Shown piece by piece: positions 13,327 to 20,629 of a stretch of 30,228 nt of DNA (position 1 is the first letter of the stretch; each line of letters opens with the position of its first letter). Source of the DNA: a virus; IMG/VR virus record IMGVR_UViG_3300045996_000861, positions 1-30,228 of that record; one strand, given 5' to 3'. Both the position numbers and the translations under genes were made by a program. The notes under the pieces were generated by a model. It had not been told where the DNA came from. It did no database searches and saw nothing but the letters and a program-made list of their open reading frames with translations.

Positions 13327-13831
13327 ATCTCAATTCTGACATTGCTTTCTTTAAGTCAGCTATGAATTTAGGTTCGTTTCGAAGGATTGCAGGAAGTAAA
13401 AAAGGTTGCGCGGTAATTTGTCCAAGGCCATTTATATAGAATTTTCTTGCAGTCGCTTTCCATTCTGGATCTTTATCAGCAAGATAAGCAGCAGCACTTT
13501 GACCCGTGCCAAATTCCACGTAGGCAGCCAATTCACCAGCCGATTGCTCAACGTAAATCGTGCCTGACATGCCGTTGTTAGTAATTATATAGCCAATTGC
13601 CTGAGCAATCGGAACACCATTACCTTTCCTTTTTTCGCTGATCTGATCCTGACTTATTGATCCGCTTTGAGTCCTTATCCTGTCACCACCTCCAGGAGCT
13701 GCCCTGATAGCCTCAATCTCTATTTCTCCGGCGTAGTATTCTATCAACTCCTTAACCTCGGTTTCAAGTTTAGACTCCAAACGTCTAAGTCTGGCCCCCA
13801 TATCCCTGAAATTACGATCAACACCGGACAT
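13322..13831 (-). CDS. HK97 gp10-like head-tail junction/tail component
   Basis: This 169-residue protein has the layout of the HK97-gp10 family: an N-terminal helix (LRRLESKLETEVKELIEYYA), then AIRAAPGGGDRIRTQSGSIS, a central IYVEQSAGELAAYVEFGTG, and a C-terminal QPFLLPAILRNEPKFIADLK, all characteristic of this group. Members work at the head-tail joint during tail completion. The start codon overlaps the connector's stop (13831). The gene's stop lies within the tail end of the RNA-gene terminator on the opposite strand. Confidence 0.85.
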   Translation of the reverse strand: MSGVDRNFRDMGARLRRLESKLETEVKELIEYYAGEIEIEAIRAAPGGGDRIRTQSGSISQDQISEKRKGNGVPIAQAIGYIITNNGMSGTIYVEQSAGELAAYVEFGTGQSAAAYLADKDPEWKATARKFYINGLGQITAQPFLLPAILRNEPKFIADLKKAMSELRL

Positions 13832-14436
13832 TACAAAATCAGATTACGGGAATAGCCTTTAGCCAACAACAAAGCCTGTTCACTCACTAAAGAGTTATCG
13901 GGCATGCCTTGCTGTTTAAACATATAGTCAATTTGGGTTAATATACCCTGTTTAAGCGACTTTGGTAGCTTTCCTGCCTCATAACCTGTAACGTACACGC
14001 ATGCATAAGCATCATCAGCACAAAGGTTATTTACCGGCCATGACCATAATGATACTGACTGATCGATGTGATAAAAGAACTCAAAGCCATCGTAACCACA
14101 AGCCGATTTAACCATGATTGATTTTGCCTGGTTTGTACTTACTTCATACTCATCAGTAGTAAGTGTATCGCCGTCTTTGTTCTTAACCGATGTTATAGCA
14201 CCTGTAGGCGAATAAGGCATTTCAACAGGGCAACCATTCCATTGAAGCTCTAAAGTACGAGGTGCAAAGCCTATGTTCGTTTCCTGCTCCAGTAATTCAC
14301 GAGCTGATGAAATCAATAGATTTAACTGCGCATCATCAGACACATAGTCATCATCTATCCTGCACCATGCTTTAACCTCAGCAAGTGTTACCGGTTCAGT
14401 AGCCACATCAGTAATTACCTTAATCTGATACGACAT
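13831..14436 (-). CDS. Head-tail connector (gp6-like)
   Basis: This 201-residue protein has a typical N-terminus for the phage gp6-like connector family: TEPVTLAEVKAWCRIDDDY, then DAQLNLLISSARELLEQETN and LELQWNGCP. The C-terminal part (GYEAGKLPKSLKQGILTQID) is the usual helical end. These proteins form the ring below the portal. It starts inside the end of the upstream 60-residue gene (17-bp overlap) and overlaps the gp10-like gene by one base, so no head-closure gene lies between them, unlike in most relatives. Confidence 0.85.
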   Translation of the reverse strand: MSYQIKVITDVATEPVTLAEVKAWCRIDDDYVSDDAQLNLLISSARELLEQETNIGFAPRTLELQWNGCPVEMPYSPTGAITSVKNKDGDTLTTDEYEVSTNQAKSIMVKSACGYDGFEFFYHIDQSVSLWSWPVNNLCADDAYACVYVTGYEAGKLPKSLKQGILTQIDYMFKQQGMPDNSLVSEQALLLAKGYSRNLIL

Positions 14437-14602
14437 CTTTTTTGGTCTTAGCTTCTTTTACGTATTCAGCCCGCTTAGTCTTAACGATCTTTTCAGCGTC
14501 ACCTTCCGAAGCACTGAATATCTGGCCTACCGTTTTAAGTCCCGAACCATAGGTAAAGTCCTTTAACGCTTTTAACTTAACTGATTTTATCTGTATGCCC
14601 AT
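14420..14602 (-). CDS. Small hypothetical protein upstream of the connector (60 aa)
   Basis: The longest frame starts at 14638, but the ATG at 14602 (MGIQIKSVKLKALKDFTYGS) is favoured because the promoter -7 element lies at 14624-14631. The 60-residue product is basic with a lysine/alanine helix at the end. Small proteins in this position are common before phage connectors and may be head or connector accessories, but there is no motif to support that. Its end overlaps the connector start by 17 bp. Confidence 0.6.
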   Translation of the reverse strand: MGIQIKSVKLKALKDFTYGSGLKTVGQIFSASEGDAEKIVKTKRAEYVKEAKTKKDVVSD

Positions 14603-14623
14603 GATTGAATTTTTAAGTATAAT

Positions 14624-14655
14624 CAAATGTAACAACAATGAGACACAAACGCAAA
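14624..14655 (-). promoter_or_regulatory. Leftward late promoter for connector genes
   Basis: The minus strand reads TTTG (14652-14655), a 20-bp spacer and TACATTTG (14624-14631): a full match to the Bacteroidota consensus and the best promoter in the window. The ATG follows 21 bp later. It is part of the divergent module repeated at 11866-11916. Confidence 0.8.
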
Positions 14656-14666
14656 TGTTAAATTGG

Positions 14667-14674
14667 TAGTTTTG
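14667..14674 (+). promoter_or_regulatory. Rightward -7 element TAGTTTTG
   Basis: An exact TAnnTTTG ending 3 bp before the ATG at 14678, with the same geometry as the module at 11909-11916. A transcript from it would be leaderless. Confidence 0.5.
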
Positions 14675-14677
14675 GGT

Positions 14678-15025
14678 ATGGAGATTATAGAAGAAATAAA
14701 ACCCTGCATGTTCATGAATGACGATGACGACGAGACGTACGACATTGACATTTTAGCTAAACATGGATTTACGGTTACGCCAATACACAGAGGATTTTTT
14801 ATATTTAAGGAGATTGATAATGTTTTGTATTTCTGCTTTATGACTGAGGCAAATGGTAATTACGAGGGAGAAAGATTCGGTAATGTGTTTTGGCATGGGT
14901 ACGGAATGACAGGCTCATTAAGGGAGCTAAGGCATTCTTATTTTGTTGAATATGCTTTCTACATACCAACTAGATTTATTCGTGAATGCTGCGATATTAT
15001 GGACACTTATTTTGATGAATGTTAA
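14678..15025 (+). CDS. Acidic hypothetical protein (115 aa), rightward island
   Basis: An ATG at 14663 exists, but the -7 element at 14667-14674 lies inside that longer frame, so the start at 14678 is chosen. The product has an acidic N-terminal stretch (MNDDDDETYDIDI) followed by an alternating hydrophobic/aromatic region (GFFIFKEIDNVLYFCFM) that suggests a small beta sheet, and a C-terminal helix with two cysteines (FIRECCDIMDTYF). The acidic character could suit DNA mimicry or protein binding, but this is speculation. The next gene follows immediately. Confidence 0.6.
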   Translation: MEIIEEIKPCMFMNDDDDETYDIDILAKHGFTVTPIHRGFFIFKEIDNVLYFCFMTEANGNYEGERFGNVFWHGYGMTGSLRELRHSYFVEYAFYIPTRFIRECCDIMDTYFDEC

Positions 15026-15026
15026 T

Positions 15027-15251
15027 ATGAAAATAGAAACAGGATGGGTAAACGATGACTTTGTAAAATGTCTGCACACTATCAAGGTAACTATGCCGCA
15101 TTTAATTGTGGTGTTTAAAGCTTCTGATAGGTATGAAAATGTAAGTGCCGATCTTCATGGTAGGGTGATTATTTATAAGATGACCAATAGGCTGAAAACA
15201 ATAATTTCATCAGGCGCAACAGGTGTGGTAAATTGGGGGGAAGTGCTATAA
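15027..15251 (+). CDS. Hypothetical protein (74 aa), rightward island
   Basis: The start could be 15015 or 15027; the latter (MKIETGWVNDDFVKCL) lies 1 bp after the previous stop and gives 74 residues. The product alternates strands and short helices (HLIVVFKASD, DLHGRVIIYKMTN). It is the second gene of the two-gene island and ends just before a bidirectional terminator. No family is recognised. Confidence 0.6.
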   Translation: MKIETGWVNDDFVKCLHTIKVTMPHLIVVFKASDRYENVSADLHGRVIIYKMTNRLKTIISSGATGVVNWGEVL

Positions 15252-15254
15252 AAC

Positions 15255-15285
15255 AAACCCGGTCTAAATCAATAGCCGGGTTTTT
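15255..15285. terminator. Bidirectional terminator between converging genes
   Basis: The 7-bp stem AACCCGG (15256-15262) pairs with CCGGGTT (15276-15282). T-rich tracts follow in both directions (TTTTTGG rightward, TTTGTTTT leftward). It separates the rightward island from the glycosyltransferase gene ending at 15288. Confidence 0.8.
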
Positions 15286-15287
15286 GG

Positions 15288-15872
15288 TTACATAGACAAG
15301 CCGTCGTGATTTTCCCTAAGTCCTGGAGGCTTTGGCGGTACAGGCCTTAAATGCTCCCTGTACGTTTTAGGGCTGTCCTGATTCCACCTGTATAAATGAA
15401 GTAAATACAACCCCTTAGCCAGTCCAATCTTACCACCTGAAGCAATTACCTTCTTACTGAATATCTTGTCAAAGAATATGCTGTTTTCCTCAAACTTGTG
15501 TTTTTGCCATACTGATTTATGGAATATCATCAGCATTCCAGGGGCTATGTGCGTGTCGATGCATTCAGTTCCGTGTTGATATTCAATAGCCAATGCCATT
15601 GTTATGTGTGCAGATATTGATTCTATATCAAACATGCCAGCTACACAATGCTCTTTTATCCCGATCCGGTTTGTCATGCAGGTGATAACGTCGTATTGTG
15701 GATTGGCCTTTATGATTTGCTCAATTTGGTTGCCGTATTTAGGCGTTAGAAACATCGTATCTCCATCCCTAGCTACAATATAGCAATCATCTGGCAACTT
15801 ATTTATAATTTCATTTAAGCTACCACCGATATTTAAAGCAGATGACCAGGGTTCTATAAATCTTAATTTCAT
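15288..15872 (-). CDS. Glycosyltransferase-like protein (GT-A type, 194 aa)
   Basis: The frame is open to 15986, but the ATG at 15872 (MKLRFIEPWSSALNIGGSLN) lies 1 bp past the stop of the larger glycosyltransferase and is the natural start. The motif CYIVARDGDTMFLTPKYG carries a D-x-D signature like the metal/sugar-nucleotide site of GT-A enzymes. Later, GTECIDTHIAPGMLMIFHKS and GGKIGLAKGLYLLHLYRW resemble acceptor-side segments of family-2-like enzymes. It probably works with the neighbouring enzyme on one modification. The target (capsid, host surface or other) is unknown. Confidence 0.65.
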   Translation of the reverse strand: MKLRFIEPWSSALNIGGSLNEIINKLPDDCYIVARDGDTMFLTPKYGNQIEQIIKANPQYDVITCMTNRIGIKEHCVAGMFDIESISAHITMALAIEYQHGTECIDTHIAPGMLMIFHKSVWQKHKFEENSIFFDKIFSKKVIASGGKIGLAKGLYLLHLYRWNQDSPKTYREHLRPVPPKPPGLRENHDGLSM

Positions 15873-15873
15873 A

Positions 15874-17262
15874 CTACTTGTGGGAAAACCAACTATTCGA
15901 TTTATTCTCCGCATCAAAGGCCTTGAATACGGTATTAACTTTACGTCCTGAGATAATCTTTCCTGCGCCAATCTTAAAGTAAACAAGGTAGTTCAGAGCA
16001 CTCATATCTGTCATCTGCTCAATTCCTTTTGTCTCAGCGTAGAAGTCAATCATTAGCTTTAGAAAGTGCATCACATCGGCTCTAAATCCACCGACTACCC
16101 CGGCATTGAATAACTGCCTTTGACTGTATGTGTAGTACATCGGGTTAAATACCGGGTTTTTATGGTGCTTCTTTAGCCAGGTGTTATTTATAGTGCTTGG
16201 CTCGTCACCTACATACAACACACCTGAACGCATGTTCATAAACGGGTTAATCTTCATTTCCACATCAGTTGCGTCTACCATGAATATCTGTTCTATCTCT
16301 GGATGAGCGACTAAGTAATCATAGTACAACTGCCATCTACGGAAATAAGGATTAGTCTTGTAATCTGGTTCAACCCTTACTGAATCTAAATGGCCGTCGT
16401 TTGCTTGCTCGAAACAATCACTTATCATAGCTACTTTAGCTTTGTTTTCTGCACACGACACAAACAGAGGAACTACTGAGCTAACATCAACAGTGAAATT
16501 TTCGTTTCTCTGCGGGTCTTTTGCTGCAGTTAGGTATGATGTAAGCACGATTGAATTTAGGGGCTTATATGGGATGAAATGGCTGGATTTAGCGTTTCTT
16601 TCACGTTCATATTTAGCCTTGTTTCCTTGAATATGCGCAGATCTTATCGAAGGGTCAACACTTCTTTTTGTAGTCTGATCAAAGTCGTATGAATAAAATA
16701 GATCATTAGAATTAACCACGTCTATAAACGGTTGTGGTGTCAGTCCTGCATGATGTATTCGCATAGAGTGCCCAACATGCTCATATCCCCATATACCGTA
16801 ATCCGGATCCATGCCGCCGACCTTCTCAATAGCTTCACGAGTGTAAAAGTTCATACAACCGCATGGTTCAGCCCAATATGAAAACTTATGATCTTTCCTT
16901 ACCAATAATCTTCCATTCTTTCTGCCATTGGAAAAGTTGCCGAAAGTATACTGCATATGATTAAGTCCAGACTCGATGTAAGGCAAATGCCAATCTTTTA
17001 CCTTTGGAAAAATATCATCGTCAAAGAGGAACACATAATCGCATCCGTCCAATAATTCCAGGCATTTATTTTTAGCAATAGCGATACCTTGCGCCTGGTT
17101 AAATCTGAAATCTGCATTCTTAATTTTGACAGTAGATCCGTCATCTACAACGACGATTTTAGCTCCTTTAGGTTTGAACTGTTTGATCTTTTTGAGTGTT
17201 TCCTTAAATACTTCCGGCCTATTATGCGAAGTTAAGCCAATCCCAATTTTATATTTTTCCAT
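15874..17262 (-). CDS. Two-domain glycosyltransferase (GT2-like N-terminal domain)
   Basis: The frame extends to 17304 but that part lies in the capsid-gene terminator, so ATG 17262 (MEKYKIGIGLTSHNRPEVF) is chosen, giving 462 residues. Domain one (about 1-235) is a GT2/GT-A fold: a nucleotide-sugar N-terminus, VVVDDGS near residue 38, the metal-binding FLFDDDIFP near residue 77, and GGMDPDYGIWGYEHV typical of the acceptor loop. Domain two (about 245-462) is a second GT-A-like unit with IFMVDATDVEM. Such bifunctional enzymes build short glycans. The cassette is bounded by terminators on both sides and sits between capsid and connector genes, consistent with acquired morons that may decorate virions or alter the host surface. 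Confidence 0.8.
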   Translation of the reverse strand: MEKYKIGIGLTSHNRPEVFKETLKKIKQFKPKGAKIVVVDDGSTVKIKNADFRFNQAQGIAIAKNKCLELLDGCDYVFLFDDDIFPKVKDWHLPYIESGLNHMQYTFGNFSNGRKNGRLLVRKDHKFSYWAEPCGCMNFYTREAIEKVGGMDPDYGIWGYEHVGHSMRIHHAGLTPQPFIDVVNSNDLFYSYDFDQTTKRSVDPSIRSAHIQGNKAKYERERNAKSSHFIPYKPLNSIVLTSYLTAAKDPQRNENFTVDVSSVVPLFVSCAENKAKVAMISDCFEQANDGHLDSVRVEPDYKTNPYFRRWQLYYDYLVAHPEIEQIFMVDATDVEMKINPFMNMRSGVLYVGDEPSTINNTWLKKHHKNPVFNPMYYTYSQRQLFNAGVVGGFRADVMHFLKLMIDFYAETKGIEQMTDMSALNYLVYFKIGAGKIISGRKVNTVFKAFDAENKSNSWFSHK

Positions 17263-17286
17263 AAGCGTAAATATACACGATTGCAA

Positions 17287-17317
17287 TAAAAAAGCCTGTA
17301 ACATTTCTATTACAGGC
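17287..17317 (-). terminator. Leftward terminator after the capsid gene
   Basis: On the minus strand, a perfect 8-bp stem GCCTGTAA/TTACAGGC with an 8-nt loop is followed by six T (17288-17293). It ends the capsid transcript before the glycosyltransferase genes, limiting read-through. Confidence 0.85.
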
Positions 17318-17339
17318 CTCTGTGATTATGAGTTAAAGA

Positions 17340-18731
17340 CTAGGTAGTCTCTTCCATTGACGCAATCGCATCAGCAAACACACCTTGTACAAACGCATTC
17401 ACATGGTTTGTTTTGATGTAATGAACTGCCCTCATCTCCGCTAAGATGGTCACTAAGTTTTTAGTGAAGTCATCGTTAACATAGCCAATCTGAATGTTCA
17501 CTTCCTCTCTGATGGCAAGGTTTGATTTTTTGAAATCACCAACCAGGAACGTTCCTGCAGTTACACCGTTGTTAAACACAACACGTAAACCTGCAATCCT
17601 CATGCCGCTGTCATCGATAAATATCGGGCGGTTATAAGTGTTCTCAGCATTTTTTAGCAACATCATTGAATAGTAATCCTGAGGATTAATTACAACGGTG
17701 TCAGCCTGGAAATTAGCAGCAGCGATTTGAGCAATAGCAGCTACGATAACATCGTATTTATTTGCTCCCGGTACTGCGCCGGCAAATGCCGCTCCAGCTG
17801 CGAAATCAGGCGCATACTCCAGAATACCTTTAAGGTTCGGGCTTGTTCCGTTACCAGACAAGATTTGCTCATCCAATTTCAGATCAACCAATTCACGCAA
17901 TTCAGTATTGATTTCTGATTGCAGGAATTTAATATCAGCCAGTGCCTCTTTCGATACTTTAATCCACACTGCGATTTTCTCAACTTTTGCAGAACGCTCT
18001 ACAATGTCAAAATCAGTTTGCGGCTTAGCTGCGCCCTCTGCAACCATACCAGCAACGCCCGGATCAGGGTTTGCCTGTTCAGCCCATGCAATGTAAAGGT
18101 TGTCAGTTGACAATACCCTTACCAATTCACGCATGAACGGTTGACGGCGCTGAACACGTGCAAATTGACTATCCCAGGAAGTCAGCCCTACTGTGCCACC
18201 TGAATAGTTGGTGCTGATGAGCATTGTTCCGGCTGCTTTGAAAATTACGTTTTTACTCGCATCTTCTTTCATTGCAGCAAGCCCGGCTTTTTGCTCTTCC
18301 AGGTTTTTCTTCAATTCGTTTTCAAACGATTTAACAGTCGGTGCATTACCTTCAACAAGGTCTTTTACAAGTTTAGCAACTTTATCGTGCTGATCCTGCA
18401 TTTCCTTAATGATGGTTTTAAGAGCGGTTTCTTTGTCGCCGTCCTCTTTTATCAGATGATCGCCAATGCTTCCAACTGCTTCTTTAGCAATCTCAGCAAT
18501 CAAAGCCTTGGCTTCTTTTGACCCGACTTCGGTTTTTAATAGTTTACCGAGATTATCAGCCACATAGCGATGAGCTACATCTTCGGCTTTATCTTCAACA
18601 ACTTTTAATGCTGCAGCTTTTTCTTCGGCTGTAGCTGTTCCGATGGCAGGGTCTAATTGTGCCCTGAAAAAGCGAGAAGCAGAAGCAGAACCCGCACCCA
18701 TCACCAACGATGTAATAAGTAATTTTTTCAT
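17340..18731 (-). CDS. Major capsid protein with fused N-terminal scaffold domain (HK97-like)
   Basis: This 463-residue protein has two parts. Residues about 1-165 are alanine/lysine/glutamate-rich, with coiled-coil segments (LKTIIKEMQDQHDKVAKLVK, FENELKKNLEEQKAGLAAMK), the scaffolding delta domain normally cut off by the protease. From about 170 the HK97 fold follows: TSWDSQFARVQRRQPFMREL, IAVWIKVSKEALADI, VVINPQDYYSMMLLKNAEN, RIAGLRVVFNNGVTAGTFLV and a C-terminal EMRAVHYIKTNHVNAFVQGV. The protease gene is 4 bp upstream, and a strong terminator follows. The extreme N-terminus (MKKLLITSLVMGAGSASAS) looks like a signal peptide but probably belongs to the scaffold. It forms the head shell. Confidence 0.9.
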   Translation of the reverse strand: MKKLLITSLVMGAGSASASRFFRAQLDPAIGTATAEEKAAALKVVEDKAEDVAHRYVADNLGKLLKTEVGSKEAKALIAEIAKEAVGSIGDHLIKEDGDKETALKTIIKEMQDQHDKVAKLVKDLVEGNAPTVKSFENELKKNLEEQKAGLAAMKEDASKNVIFKAAGTMLISTNYSGGTVGLTSWDSQFARVQRRQPFMRELVRVLSTDNLYIAWAEQANPDPGVAGMVAEGAAKPQTDFDIVERSAKVEKIAVWIKVSKEALADIKFLQSEINTELRELVDLKLDEQILSGNGTSPNLKGILEYAPDFAAGAAFAGAVPGANKYDVIVAAIAQIAAANFQADTVVINPQDYYSMMLLKNAENTYNRPIFIDDSGMRIAGLRVVFNNGVTAGTFLVGDFKKSNLAIREEVNIQIGYVNDDFTKNLVTILAEMRAVHYIKTNHVNAFVQGVFADAIASMEETT

Positions 18732-18735
18732 GTCT

Positions 18736-19515
18736 TTAGTTTAAAAATAATGAGTAAAATGATTTTGACTGCTCATTTGGCGGGTCTGTATTTAAACTGC
18801 CCGTAGGCGGGTTATAAATTCCTGTTAATTCGTTAGATCCCTCAGTCACACAACTGATCTCTAACAATTTCGCTTCCTTGATAAAAAAAGCATATCCTTT
18901 TTCGGTTGCCTTTTCAGGGTTACCGATAAGCGGGAAATATTTGTTCCATGTTTCAAATTCTTCCTTGTACTGCTTGTCATTAACACCTAGGAACATTTTA
19001 ACGTACATCATACCAACTGAATGTTGGTCAATGCTTCCGTCTTTATAGTCCTCAAATATCAGCTGATTGTACATTTTCCTAATGGCAGAATCACCAAGTA
19101 AAGCCATTGTCTGACCTACTTTATTAACGCCTACATCGGTCCAGTTAACAACCTGTTCATACACTCCTGAAAACTTGCCAACCTTAGCTGTAAGCTGGTT
19201 TATGTGGTCATGCTGATGCCTGATCTTTAATCCCCGGTCTTTTATGGATTGAGAAAACAAGTTATTCAAGTGGACGTCATCATGTGAATCCATCCAGTTA
19301 TACGTATTACCAACAATAGTGCGGTAAATAGTATCTTCAGTATCTTGCGTATTTGCAATAGCTTTCGATACAAAATTACTGTCACTCACCAAGCCACCAA
19401 AAGAATCCGCTTCTTTAGTAGCTGATTTTTTAAGATCAATAATATCCTCCTTATTTTTAACCAGGTAGTCTATCAGTTCCCGCTTATCGGTAAATTGTGG
19501 AAGTTGAACCCTCAT
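18736..19515 (-). CDS. Prohead protease (HK97-like serine protease)
   Basis: This 259-residue protein is upstream of the capsid gene, as in HK97-type phages. DSHDDVHLNNLFSQSIKDRG followed by LKIRHQHDHINQL corresponds to the region with the catalytic histidine. IKEAKLLEISCVTEGSN near residues 215-230 matches the LxEiSxVtxxxN motif with the serine of the assemblin-like fold. It would mature the prohead by cutting the scaffold domain of the capsid protein. Its first codon overlaps the stop of the 41-residue gene (ATGA). The family assignment is fairly firm; the third catalytic residue is not identified. Confidence 0.75.
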   Translation of the reverse strand: MRVQLPQFTDKRELIDYLVKNKEDIIDLKKSATKEADSFGGLVSDSNFVSKAIANTQDTEDTIYRTIVGNTYNWMDSHDDVHLNNLFSQSIKDRGLKIRHQHDHINQLTAKVGKFSGVYEQVVNWTDVGVNKVGQTMALLGDSAIRKMYNQLIFEDYKDGSIDQHSVGMMYVKMFLGVNDKQYKEEFETWNKYFPLIGNPEKATEKGYAFFIKEAKLLEISCVTEGSNELTGIYNPPTGSLNTDPPNEQSKSFYSLFLN

Positions 19516-19637
19516 TTGTAAATCGGTTTATTATTGTATTCTTGTTTTTTCTCAACAGCCTTTTTTACATTGTCAGGTAAATCCTTTTTATCTGGCTTTA
19601 CAGATGTTTGTTGATGTGGTTTTTCCTGTTTACTCAT
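19512..19637 (-). CDS. Small lysine-rich protein before the protease (41 aa)
   Basis: This short gene of 41 codons starts at ATG 19637. The product is charged and probably disordered (MSKQEKPHQQTSVKPDKKD, then NVKKAVEKKQEYN). Its TGA overlaps the protease ATG, and a recognisable promoter lies 23 bp upstream, so translation is plausible. The function is unknown. A leader role for the protease/capsid transcript is an inference. Confidence 0.55.
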   Translation of the reverse strand: MSKQEKPHQQTSVKPDKKDLPDNVKKAVEKKQEYNNKPIYK

Positions 19638-19659
19638 TGTAAAATCTTTGTTACTTGTT

Positions 19660-19689
19660 CAAATGTACAAAATAAATCATTAATACAAT
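19660..19689 (-). promoter_or_regulatory. Leftward late promoter for protease and capsid
   Basis: The minus strand reads ATTG (19686-19689), an 18-bp spacer and TACATTTG (19660-19667). It is another copy of the recurring late promoter, though with a shorter spacer, placed upstream of the genes likely to need the highest expression. Confidence 0.6.
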
Positions 19690-19713
19690 ACCTTGTGAAA
19701 TAAAAGCAAATTA

Positions 19714-20559
19714 TTATACCACACGACCGTTTTGGATCCTGTCACGCTTCAACAGCTGGTTATACCGATTCTGACTCATAAGGCTCTGGCTGCACCTACA
19801 ATTTATTATTTCTTTGGCTGGCAGTGATGTATCTCCGGGACGTAAAGCTAATGAGCCCCCAACAGTATAAAAATCATCAATCGGTATGATCACATTGTTA
19901 ACATGCATATGTGAATTACGTTCCCGTTCATCTTCCCTGCCAAGCCACATTTTATAGCCTCCACCGCCCTGTTCATCAATCCATGACCTTGCGCCAATCT
20001 CTTTACCTAAGTTGCTTGTCCTTGTCGCCTCTGTCCTGCTGATGTTTAACGATCTGGTACGCATCCGGTCTTTAATCTCTTTAATAAACCATCTTACCCG
20101 GCCAAGCGCATCCAGTTCGAGTGAACCAGACTCACCTAAAGCACGTTTGATGATCTCGGCTGTATAATCATTGAGCTCTGTTGCGATATTCGATGAGTAG
20201 TTAGCCGCAAAGTCTTTTAGCTTGCCAATCCACACATCAATTAAAAAACCTATCCCAAAAGCCTTTTCTTCAGCCTCAGCAAATCCCTCTTCTTTGCGCT
20301 GATGGTAGTACTCACGCCTGGCAAACTTTACCCCTATCTCATTAAACGCCCTTTGATAAACAGGACCCCAAACATTACGGTTGATCAGGATTTCAGGATC
20401 TAAGCCATCTAATCCGAAGCTATCAGCCCAATTGATGACCGGATGAATAGATTGCATTAAAGCACGTCTGAACATAGGCAATAGCTGCCTCTCAGCTATT
20501 TTATGCTGCTTTGCGTAATCAATCCGCTCCTGGTTAAATGGTTTCCTCGTCTTGGCCAT
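19714..20559 (-). CDS. MuF-like minor head protein
   Basis: This 281-residue protein belongs to the phage Mu gpF/SPP1 gp7-like head morphogenesis family. The helix RTEATRTSNLGKEIGA, the following GYKMWLGREDERERNSHMHV, and the terminal INCRCSQSL are the standard markers of its C-terminal domain. Such proteins sit inside the head near the portal and help early assembly or DNA ejection. Its N-terminus (MAKTRKPFNQERIDYAKQHK) is basic. It is separated from the portal gene by a rightward methyltransferase island and so has its own leftward -7 element at 20579-20586. Confidence 0.85.
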   Translation of the reverse strand: MAKTRKPFNQERIDYAKQHKIAERQLLPMFRRALMQSIHPVINWADSFGLDGLDPEILINRNVWGPVYQRAFNEIGVKFARREYYHQRKEEGFAEAEEKAFGIGFLIDVWIGKLKDFAANYSSNIATELNDYTAEIIKRALGESGSLELDALGRVRWFIKEIKDRMRTRSLNISRTEATRTSNLGKEIGARSWIDEQGGGGYKMWLGREDERERNSHMHVNNVIIPIDDFYTVGGSLALRPGDTSLPAKEIINCRCSQSLMSQNRYNQLLKRDRIQNGRVV

Positions 20560-20578
20560 GTATCAAACTTGTTGCATT

Positions 20579-20586
20579 CAAATATA
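20579..20586 (-). promoter_or_regulatory. Leftward -7 element for the MuF-like gene
   Basis: The minus strand reads CTATATTTGAATG, an exact TAnnTTTG about 20 bp before ATG 20559. Its sequence and distance to the ATG match those of the element at 12887-12894. Confidence 0.55.
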
Positions 20587-20598
20587 GGTAATTGGGTT

Positions 20599-20606
20599 TA
20601 TATTTG
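20599..20606 (+). promoter_or_regulatory. Rightward -7 element for the methyltransferase
   Basis: TATATTTG on the plus strand lies 23 bp before ATG 20630. Back-to-back with the leftward element at 20579, it forms a divergent promoter resembling that at 12887-12913. Confidence 0.6.
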
Positions 20607-20629
20607 GAGATACTTAAAACAACGAGAAA

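Noticed and set aside
15873-15986. N-terminal extension of the small glycosyltransferase
   Set aside because: It lies in the end of the upstream gene in another frame; the ATG at 15872, 1 bp after the upstream stop, is more plausible.
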